From: Bacillota bacterium
Lineage (GTDB): Bacteria; Bacillota; Clostridia; Peptostreptococcales; Anaerovoracaceae
Direction: 5' to 3'
Assembly: GCA_016287035.1 (NCBI GenBank)
Contig: JAEEVI010000003.1
Coordinates: 1 to 12,018, forward strand
Length of the DNA stretch: 12,018 nt
Shown here: one piece after another, positions 7,201 through 12,018 of the stretch
How the letters are laid out: each line of letters opens with the position of its first letter
How positions within the stretch are numbered: the first letter of the stretch is position 1
Translations under genes and position numbers: made by a program
The notes under the pieces: model-generated
Seen by the model: only the letters and a program-made list of their open reading frames with translations
Databases searched by the model: none
What the model was told of the DNA's origin: nothing

Positions 7201-10200
7201 CACCGGTGCTACGGGCTCTCTCATACAGTATTGCCACAGCTCCGGCGAGATGACGCAGCCCTATGGCAGCGCTCAGGGCGCGATCGCCGGCTCAAACAAA
7301 TTCGCGATAGCGAACTGTTACTTTAACGCGTCCACATCCGGCCGGAGCAACGCGGTCGGTACGAGCGAGGAAAGCTCCACGCTCACGTCGGTATCGGCGA
7401 TCTCCGCCTCCGGTTACGGCGAGCAGAGCAGCTTCGAAGGCTTTGACTTCGTCAACATCTGGGTGATGTGCTCCGGCGGGCCCCGGCTTCGCCGTTTCTC
7501 CAATACCGTCGACTCGTGGCAGGCGATAAAGACGGCGCTGGAGACTCCCGATACCAGGATGATGATACTCACCGCCGACGCCACGGCAGGCGCCAACGAC
7601 GACGCGCTCTTAGTGCGTTCCGGGTATTCCGTCGAGCTCGATCTCAACGGGCATACCGTAGACCGCGGCCTTACGAGCGTCACGCCCGACGGATGGGTCT
7701 TCTGTGTCGAAGGAGAGCTCACGATAAGCGATTCGAGCGGAGGCTCCGGCCGGATCACGGGAGGTTACAGCTCTGGATTTGAGGGTTTTTCGTTATACGG
7801 CGGAGGAATATACGTCGGGGGCTCGGGGAAGCTGATCCTCAACGGAGGAACGATAGCGGGCAACGTTGTCGAGGTCCCCGAAGGGAGCTCCGCATACCCT
7901 TGCGGCGGCGGCGTGTATAATGGCGGCACGTTCATAATGAACGGCGGCGCGATACTCGAAAACAGAGCGAATGACCGCCAGTTCGCGCGTATCGCGGCCC
8001 AGGGCGGCGGCGTGTATAATGACGGCACGTTCATAATGAACGGCGGCCGGATAAGCTCCAACGTCTCCAGCGACGACGGCGGCGGCGTGTATAACGCGGG
8101 CACGTTCACCATGAACGGCGGCGAGATAAGCTCCAACGTCTCCGGCGGCGAAGGCGGCGGCGTTTACACGGCGCAGAGACGCTTCACCATGAACGGCGGC
8201 CGCATAAGCGGCAACGAGGCGACGGAGGGCGGCGGCGTTCTTCTGAGGTACGAAGTGATGAACGTGTCGGGGAACGCGTCTGTCACAGGCAATACGGGCG
8301 GCAACGTAAAGCTGGGGCAAAGCAATAAGATAAGCGTGACCGGCGCGCTCGACCGGAACGCCAGGATAGGCGTCACCCCGAGACGGGAGGGCGTCTTTAC
8401 CGAAGGTCTTTCCGGCAGAGGCGGGTTCGACAATTTCTTCCCGAACGACGCCGGCTTGGTGACGGCTCTCAACGATGAAGGCGAAGCGGTGATGATCCGC
8501 GTCTTCAGCGTCACGATCACGTCCGCGGCGGCGGATCACATGACGCTGCTGAGCGGCAGCGAGAGACAGAGCGTCCTCTCCGGAGCGTCCATGGGCGCCA
8601 TCGTCTACGCTGCCGAAGACGGCTGGTATTTCCCCGACGATTACGCGCCCGGACCGAGGAACGGCATAAGCGTATCGCGCGACAGCTATACTCAGATCAC
8701 GATATCAGGCGTGCCGACGGGCGACGCCGCCTTCACCCTGACATCACCGGCGATCAAGCTCAAGGCCGACACGCCGACGCTCACGGCGATCCAGCCGTCC
8801 GTCATAGGCGGCGCGGGAAGCGTACCGACGACCGCCGTGCACGAATTCCGCGGAGATGCCGGGTTCTGGATGCCCTGCGGAGGCGGGCTGACCGATCTGG
8901 ATCCGGGCACGTATTACGTGCGTGTCGCCGAAACGGGATACTCGTACGTGTCAGATCCGCAGGAGATAGTCATAGAGGAATTCGTTCCTGAGAAGCGCCC
9001 GACTCCGTCGGCCGTCTTCACCGCGACCGGGTACGACAGCGGCGTCATCAGCGGCCTCGCGGAGGGCGGGCAGTACGCGATCAGCGGAGCGGGCCTGTCC
9101 GGCATCAGCGCGGCAGCCTCAGGCGGAGCGGTAACGATAGCGTCCGGCATCTCGGCCGGAACGCTCAGCATAGTGCATCGCGGCGACTACGTGACGACCG
9201 TGGACGGCGGAGCGCAGACGATCGCGGTCACGAGGGCGGAAACGCCGGCGCTCGAGGCCGTCCAGCCCGAAAGGGATATCGACGGCGGCGCCATCCCGAC
9301 GACCGCCGTTCACGAGATAAGCGCGGACGGCGCGGTATGGACAGCGTGCGCCGGCGGGAGCGCGGACCTCGCGCCCGGAGAGTACCGCGTGCGCGTCGCG
9401 GCTTCGGGGACCGTTCTCGCGTCCGAGCCGCAGGTATTGTATATAATGGCTTATTCGGAGCCCGCGGGACCGGAGGATCAGACGCCTTCGGCCGGCGCGC
9501 CGCAGGAGAGCCCCGGGGTGACGGTCGCAAGCGATAAACCGGTCACCGCCGCGGAGCTCGAACGCATACTGCGGAGCGGGGATGTCCTCACCGTCGTCGC
9601 GGATGACGGAACGAAGGCGACGCTCGGCACCGAGGCACTTAAGGAGCTCGCTCAGGCCGGCGGCGACGCCGTCGTGAGCATAAAGACCGGCAGTGACGGA
9701 AGCGTGACGCTCGAGGTCAGCGCGGGAGGAAAACCCGTCGACGTGACGGCGAAGATAGAGTTCCCGGCGGCTTCGGACGGGGGCAAGGTAGTTAAGGCCG
9801 TTTCCGAAGGCGGAAGCGCGAGACCTGTCGCACAGTCCTTCGTGGAGGGCGGAAAGGCTCACGCCGTCGTCCGTTCGGGAGAAAAGATCGTGATAGCGGA
9901 CGCCGCGGCGCCGTCGTACCCCGACGTGAACGACGACGACTGGTTCGCGGAGGCCGTGGCCTTCGTGACGTCGCTCGGGCTCTTCAAGGGCACGGGCAGC
10001 GGCTTCGATCCGGACGGGACCATGACCGCGGCGATGCTGACGACCGTCCTGTACCGCCTCGACGGCGCGAACGCCGGAGAAGACGTTCCCGGCAGGCTCT
10101 GGTACGCGGACGCCGTCGACTGGGCCGAAGAGAATGATATAGCGATAGCCGAAGGCGCGGACTTCGCTCCCGACGAGCCGATCATCCGTCAGGACATCGC

Positions 10201-10438
10201 GGTAATGTTCTTCCGCTACGCCAAGCTCATCGGCCTGGATACGACCGTAAGAGCGCCGCTCGAAGGATTCGCGGACGGCGCCGCCCTGACAGGCGAGGCG
10301 AGGGAAGCGATGAGCTGGGCCGTGAGCGCCGGACTGTTCCTCGGAAACACGAAGAACGAGCTCAACCCGGGCGACGCGGCGACGAGAGCGGAGATAGCCA
10401 TCCTGTTCGAGAGGTTCGTAAAGCTGATCGCGGGATAA
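4217..10438 (+). CDS. Giant secreted SLH-anchored multi-repeat surface protein, 2073 aa
   Basis: This is an exported cell-surface protein, probably an adhesin or glycan-binding scaffold. Residues 1-24 are a signal peptide (MNRRFLAFLLSVAMILSLAP, likely cut after AYA24). Residues 28-723 are about nine InlB-B-like repeats. The first five are divergent, with ends such as TFRMP..D; the last four (433-723) are close copies. Residues 735-1095 carry GLUG repeats (VGGIAG with CxNTG). Residues about 1096-1400 form a glycine-rich right-handed beta-helix with GGGVYNxGTFxMNGG units. A beta domain occurs twice (1519-1586, 1676-1743). A linker and a small domain (1744-1900) lead to three SLH motifs (1901-2073), which in the family bind pyruvylated wall polymer. 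There is no LPXTG motif and no catalytic motif. The ATG at 4217 follows AAAGGTGG (4203-4210) by six bases. The lipoprotein gene follows after 37 bases with no terminator. Ligand unknown. Confidence 0.93.
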   Translation: MNRRFLAFLLSVAMILSLAPAAYAADRVLITTGVTPPEGGTATNSAYYDRGSNASLTARANSGYTFEFWYDGDTGESFTSSAITIVADRDRTMIASFRKDGEYYISSPDFPFSPTPHTKGTVEIRPLADSYAPGALITAYNSPASGYRFVRYEISQDSDVGSDEAVYTPVTGNTFRMPAHDIWLRGVFYSTTPHNITVDCGQNGTASISPAQNSYLEGDVVTVTITPNSGYSVSRVTGFPPGVEQSGNVNTSVDLTFVMPGEDVELSAEFYQRELTEVAVIAYPEDSADFTTQADASGYVTVTAQPKPGYEFKYWFLFSDTSTEIYQNPYTFAPRQADVLVGVFDYTAGHIIRQNVARHGSFTYDPIGQSTHPAGSTITINAVPDEGYAVKSYMIAEIIGQNEVQNITELDGNTFRMPDYDTLIIVLFDQPFDISVTASPAQGGRVSGGGSCFAGDDITVSAYPEEGYRFVNWTQNGSEVSRDAAYTFQAIGARDLTANFEPIPPSYDINVYADPAQGGSVNGGGMYVSGAYATVTAEAFTGYRFVGWTEGGSVVSTQAAFTFEVTRARDLTAGFEAVPTYAVSVSASPATGGAVTGGGVYSEGAEATVTAEAATGYRFVSWTEGGSVVSTQTSYTFTVAQARDLTANFASVPQYAVSVSASPATGGAVTGGGMYFEGAAATVTAVPERGFLFVSWTEGGNVVSTQAAFTFEVTRARDLTAVFTSDLTPFFPGEGSGTLMDPYMIRNVQELLVFRDIVNGTGSFINDCNPSACAHLDADLDLSGEAWTPISDPGHKYSGLFRGFGHKIYNLNNTGSAINEDYVGLFGYIAPGGTVEKVELVGGRISGNKQVGGIAGENDGTISGCKSSCAVSGYREVGGIAGHCEYAAKVEDCHNTADISGESEVGGVVGHSENKMSYCSNAGGVTASNRIAGGVAGWNDWGSMDQCFNTGAVSAGNQYAGGITGCNTNGRITNSYNTGSVYCRSMFGGGITGSSTGATGSLIQYCHSSGEMTQPYGSAQGAIAGSNKFAIANCYFNASTSGRSNAVGTSEESSTLTSVSAISASGYGEQSSFEGFDFVNIWVMCSGGPRLRRFSNTVDSWQAIKTALETPDTRMMILTADATAGANDDALLVRSGYSVELDLNGHTVDRGLTSVTPDGWVFCVEGELTISDSSGGSGRITGGYSSGFEGFSLYGGGIYVGGSGKLILNGGTIAGNVVEVPEGSSAYPCGGGVYNGGTFIMNGGAILENRANDRQFARIAAQGGGVYNDGTFIMNGGRISSNVSSDDGGGVYNAGTFTMNGGEISSNVSGGEGGGVYTAQRRFTMNGGRISGNEATEGGGVLLRYEVMNVSGNASVTGNTGGNVKLGQSNKISVTGALDRNARIGVTPRREGVFTEGLSGRGGFDNFFPNDAGLVTALNDEGEAVMIRVFSVTITSAAADHMTLLSGSERQSVLSGASMGAIVYAAEDGWYFPDDYAPGPRNGISVSRDSYTQITISGVPTGDAAFTLTSPAIKLKADTPTLTAIQPSVIGGAGSVPTTAVHEFRGDAGFWMPCGGGLTDLDPGTYYVRVAETGYSYVSDPQEIVIEEFVPEKRPTPSAVFTATGYDSGVISGLAEGGQYAISGAGLSGISAAASGGAVTIASGISAGTLSIVHRGDYVTTVDGGAQTIAVTRAETPALEAVQPERDIDGGAIPTTAVHEISADGAVWTACAGGSADLAPGEYRVRVAASGTVLASEPQVLYIMAYSEPAGPEDQTPSAGAPQESPGVTVASDKPVTAAELERILRSGDVLTVVADDGTKATLGTEALKELAQAGGDAVVSIKTGSDGSVTLEVSAGGKPVDVTAKIEFPAASDGGKVVKAVSEGGSARPVAQSFVEGGKAHAVVRSGEKIVIADAAAPSYPDVNDDDWFAEAVAFVTSLGLFKGTGSGFDPDGTMTAAMLTTVLYRLDGANAGEDVPGRLWYADAVDWAEENDIAIAEGADFAPDEPIIRQDIAVMFFRYAKLIGLDTTVRAPLEGFADGAALTGEAREAMSWAVSAGLFLGNTKNELNPGDAATRAEIAILFERFVKLIAG
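4298..5512 (+). repeat. Five divergent InlB-B-like repeats (residues 28-432)
   Basis: Units start near residues 28, 94, 194, 275 and 349. Each has a GxxxxxG.Y turn (SGYTF, SGYRF, SGYSV, PGYEF, EGYAV) and most close with FxMP..D..L..xF (FRMPAHDIWLRGVF, FVMPGEDVELSAEF, FRMPDYDTLIIVLF). This matches the divergent InlB B-repeat pattern. Copies differ strongly at the DNA level, so they are old. Such beta-rich repeats usually act as stalks or binding modules outside the cell. Confidence 0.75.
5513..6388 (+). repeat. Four near-identical tandem InlB-B-type repeats (residues 433-723)
   Basis: Units begin at 5513, 5738, 5960 and 6182 (225, 222, 222 and about 207 bases). The shared protein pattern is VSVSASPATGGxVTGGG, then GYRFVSWTEGGSVVS, then ARDLTAxF. 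DNA identity is very high in blocks: 51 identical bases between units 3 and 4 from 5963 and 6185, and 57 of 59 between units 2 and 4 near their ends. Synonymous sites match, so the copies are recent or kept alike by recombination. Confidence 0.9.
6419..7501 (+). repeat. GLUG-repeat domain of the SLH protein (residues 735-1095)
   Basis: After a lead-in typical of these domains (GSGTLMDPYMIRNVQELLVF, then DLDLSG..WTPI and YSGLFRGFGHKIYNL) come repeated VGGIAG/AGGITG motifs alternating with CxNTG-like strands (HNTAD, FNTGA, YNTGS). GLUG repeats occur in surface and secreted proteins and are thought to form a beta-solenoid. Most turns carry a cysteine just before the Asn. No catalytic residues are evident. 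Confidence 0.8.
7904..8236 (+). repeat. Glycine-rich beta-helix repeats, 25-residue period
   Basis: GGGV(Y) blocks start at 7904, 8003, 8078, 8153 and 8228. The last three intervals are exactly 75 bases and the first is 99. The unit reads GGGVYNxGTFxMNGGxISxN. The first two copies share 44 of 45 bases from the start of the unit. A more divergent copy (GGGIYVGGSGKLILNGG) precedes them at about 7799. This pattern is typical of right-handed parallel beta-helix surface proteins. Confidence 0.85.
8771..9445 (+). repeat. Two copies of a beta domain flanking a spacer (residues 1519-1586 and 1676-1743)
   Basis: Both copies read TPxLxAxQP, then a spacer and PTTAVHE, then W.xCxGG, then DLxPGxYxVRVA, and end in a SxPQ-type strand. 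Copy one is at 8771-8974 and copy two at 9242-9445. Just before copy one is a GWYFPDDY, GISVSRDSYTQITISG segment that I associate with other clostridial surface proteins. Between the copies is a different, glycine-rich domain (about 1590-1670). The order suggests duplication of a domain pair followed by divergence. Confidence 0.75.
9917..10435 (+). other. Three C-terminal SLH motifs (residues 1901-2073)
   Basis: SLH1 starts at YPDVNDDDWFAEAVAFV (1901), SLH2 at PGRLWYADAVDWAEEN (about 1958) and SLH3 at LEGFADGAAL (2015). SLH3 keeps TRAE and SLH2 has IRQD, which retains the arginine. SLH1 has TAAM in place of TRAM/TRAE and so lacks it. In studied SLH trimers these arginines contact the pyruvylated cell-wall polymer. 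The domain ends right at the protein's C-terminus, as expected for a wall anchor. Confidence 0.92.
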
Positions 10439-10475
10439 AATATAAAGTTCAAAACGAAGAGATCAGGAGAATGAT

Positions 10476-11585
10476 ATGGATATGACCAGAAAGATACTTG
10501 CTCTGATCGCGGCGGCGTGCCTGGCGCTTTCGCTCGCCGCGTGCGGAAATACGGCCCAGACGGCGCAGGCGCAGCCGGAGCAGAGCGCTCCCGCGCCCGC
10601 GGAGCAGACGCAGCCCGCCGAGCCCGCGGCGCCCGCCGGGCCCGACGCGCCGGAGGAGACGGAGGCAGAGCCGGAATGGCCGCCCTTCGAGTTCACCGAG
10701 GTCGAGGGCGTCGGTCTGCGCAAGTTCGGGCACATAGAAAGCGTCGACAAATACGGCGACGACACCTACGAGCACAGCGAAGACGAGGAGATGGGCTTCG
10801 CGACGGATGAGGTCACGCTCAATCCCCTGTATTACCGCTCCGTCGCCGATAACGGATTCGCGAACGAGAATCTGTTCACCTACGACGAAAACGGCAATAT
10901 GCTCACGTGGACCTGCAGCGATTCCCAGGACGGCCTTTATTCCACGTCCGTGTACGAATACGACGCGGCGGGCAACCGCGTAAGGGCCGTGGAGACCTCG
11001 GAGACCTACGGCGGCAGCGTGACCGAATACGAATACGACGCGGCCGGGAACTGCGTAAGGGAGACCCGCACGAACGACGACGGAACGACGTCCGCGGCGG
11101 TGTACGAGTATAACATGTACGGTGACCAGGTCTATTCCAAGAACGTCGACGGCGACCGTATCTACGAGCTGATCTCCGAATACAGCTACCAAAACGGTCA
11201 TCCCGCAAAGCTGATCTTCACCGCCATGTATGACGGCGAGGTGAGCGACGTCACGACGTATACGTACGAGTACGGCCCGGACGGGACGATGACGAAGATG
11301 ACGCAGACCGACGATTACGGCACCGTCGAGGAAGAGTACGACGGGAACGGCAACTGCGCGCACAGGGTCTATACGAGCCCCGGCAGCGAAGAGGACGGCT
11401 ACGAAGAGTTCTCCGAGTACAAAGAAAACGGCGATCTCATCCGCAGCCTCAGGACTTTCGGGAACGGTTCGACCGACGAGGAGCTCCGCGAATACGACGA
11501 TCAGGGACGCGTGATAAGGGAAGAGTCCGTATCGACGAGCCCCGACAGCATGTTGCGGCGCGTAGTCACGTACAGATACGAATAA
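10476..11585 (+). CDS. Lipoprotein with YD-type repeats, 369 aa
   Basis: This is a membrane-anchored extracytoplasmic protein. Residues 1-22 are a lipoprotein signal (RKILALIAAACLALSLAA) ending in the lipobox LAAC, so C23 would be lipidated and become the N-terminus. Residues 24-70 are a Pro/Ala/Glu/Gln linker that may span the wall. From Y136 to the end run about nine YD-like repeats with a Y.YD..GN.(V/L/M) core (YDENGNM, YEYDAAGNRV, YEYDAAGNCV, YEYGPDGTM, EYDGNGNC, EYDDQGRVI), related to RHS/YD repeats. There is no RHS core or toxin tail. The ATG at 10476 has AGGAG (10465-10469) six bases upstream. It lies 37 bases after the SLH gene and before a strong terminator, so the two are probably one operon. 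Its function is unknown; a ligand-binding or partner role is inferred. Confidence 0.88.
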   Translation: MDMTRKILALIAAACLALSLAACGNTAQTAQAQPEQSAPAPAEQTQPAEPAAPAGPDAPEETEAEPEWPPFEFTEVEGVGLRKFGHIESVDKYGDDTYEHSEDEEMGFATDEVTLNPLYYRSVADNGFANENLFTYDENGNMLTWTCSDSQDGLYSTSVYEYDAAGNRVRAVETSETYGGSVTEYEYDAAGNCVRETRTNDDGTTSAAVYEYNMYGDQVYSKNVDGDRIYELISEYSYQNGHPAKLIFTAMYDGEVSDVTTYTYEYGPDGTMTKMTQTDDYGTVEEEYDGNGNCAHRVYTSPGSEEDGYEEFSEYKENGDLIRSLRTFGNGSTDEELREYDDQGRVIREESVSTSPDSMLRRVVTYRYE

Positions 11586-11621
11586 GCGCTTGCGGATACG
11601 GATAAGCACCTGAACGACCAT

Positions 11622-11646
11622 GCCCGGGCGCGGCCCGGGCTTTTTT
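11622..11646 (+). terminator. Strong intrinsic terminator after the lipoprotein gene
   Basis: GCCCGGG (11622-11628) pairs perfectly with CCCGGGC (11634-11640) around a 5-base loop and is followed directly by six T residues. It ends the SLH/lipoprotein unit and separates it from secA. Confidence 0.93.
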
Positions 11647-11660
11647 GATGCCCGCTTTCA

Positions 11661-11689
11661 TTGTCGTTTGAGCCTGTATATGGTAAAAT
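11661..11689 (+). promoter_or_regulatory. Promoter of secA
   Basis: TTGTCG (11661-11666) and TAAAAT (11684-11689) are 17 bases apart, with TATGG as a TRTGN extended -10. Transcription would start near 11696, about 50 bases before the secA ATG. It sits directly after the upstream terminator, so secA is transcribed independently. Confidence 0.8.
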
Positions 11690-11744
11690 ACTTTGATACG
11701 GATGAAGGGGCATCGCGGATCGGAGACGTCAGAAAGGAAGAAAG

Positions 11745-12018
11745 ATGGGTCTGTTCAGCAAGATATTAGGAGACTGGAACACAAAAGAGATAAAGCGCAT
11801 CGAGAAGATCGCGGACAAGATAGAGGCGCTCGACGAGGCCATGCAGAAGCTCTCGGACGAGGAGCTGCGCGAAAAGACGACGGAGTTCAGGGCGCGGCTC
11901 GGCCTTACGCCGGACGGAAAGGAGGACCCCTCGGCCGGACACGCCGAGACGCTCGACGACATACTCCCCGAGGCGTTCGCGGTATGCCGCGAGGCGGCGT
12001 ACAGGAGCCTCGGCATGA
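11745..12018 (+). CDS. secA: Preprotein translocase ATPase SecA, N-terminal fragment (cut by window end)
   Basis: SecA is the cytosolic ATPase that drives secretory proteins through the SecYEG channel. Only the first 91 codons are present. MGLFSKILGDWNTKEIKRIE followed by KIADKIEALDEAMQKLSDEELREKT and TLDDILPEAFAVCREAAYRSLGM is the standard SecA N-terminus, just before the nucleotide-binding motifs, which fall beyond the window. Between FRARL and ETLDD there is a short extra loop (GLTPDGKEDPSAGHA). The start has an AAGGAAG site (11734-11740) and a promoter at 11661. The SLH protein and lipoprotein upstream would both be exported through this machinery, but the terminator between them means no shared transcript. 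Confidence 0.96.
   Translation, partial: MGLFSKILGDWNTKEIKRIEKIADKIEALDEAMQKLSDEELREKTTEFRARLGLTPDGKEDPSAGHAETLDDILPEAFAVCREAAYRSLGM

Noticed and set aside
7904..8236. Regular repeats that could suggest a CRISPR array
   Set aside because: The period is a whole number of codons, the 'spacers' are conserved, and the frame encodes beta-helix coils.
10100..10438. Sortase (LPXTG) anchor at the end of the giant protein
   Set aside because: There is no LPXTG, hydrophobic segment or basic tail. The C-terminus is an SLH motif.
10881..11582. RHS/polymorphic toxin
   Set aside because: Only short YD-like repeats are present. There is no RHS core, no toxin domain and no immunity gene before the terminator.
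10449..11621. Long open frame (390 codons) antisense to the lipoprotein gene
   Set aside because: It mirrors the lipoprotein gene on the other strand, runs across its terminator region, and its product is Arg/Val/Leu-rich with no domain. It arises from GC-rich third positions.

Overview
The window looks like a chromosomal segment of a GC-rich Gram-positive Clostridia-type bacterium (Bacillota), probably an uncultured gut lineage. This rests on four things: a zinc-ribbon L31, a SAM-I riboswitch in front of metK, S-layer-homology (SLH) anchoring of a giant secreted protein, and a lipobox lipoprotein with no outer-membrane signature. The species cannot be read from the sequence.

Positions 1-2742 (+ strand) hold rpmE (L31) with its own promoter and an unusual inverted repeat over the -10, a hairpin terminator, an unrecognised 394-residue cytosolic protein, and an M29-family metallo-aminopeptidase 21 bases downstream. 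Positions 2720-4100 (- strand) hold metK, read convergently. Its 3' end overlaps the aminopeptidase by 23 bases. It is preceded by a complete SAM-I riboswitch with an intrinsic terminator and a TTGACA/17/TATGGT promoter, so S-adenosylmethionine controls its own synthase.

Positions 4147-11646 (+ strand) form the accessory part. A 2073-residue secreted SLH protein carries, in order, a signal peptide, about nine InlB-B-like repeats, a GLUG-repeat region, a glycine-rich beta-helix, a twice-used beta domain and three C-terminal SLH motifs. After 37 bases comes a 369-residue lipoprotein with YD-type repeats, and the pair ends at a strong terminator. The two probably form one transcription unit for surface display: one protein held on the wall polymer, the other on the membrane. 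Positions 11661-12018 hold the promoter and first 91 codons of secA, cut by the window edge.

No tRNA, rRNA, CRISPR array, transposase, integrase or attachment site was found. The most unusual items are the surface-protein pair set between the core genes metK and secA, the mosaic DNA repeats inside the giant gene, the orphan protein after rpmE, and the inverted repeat on the rpmE promoter.
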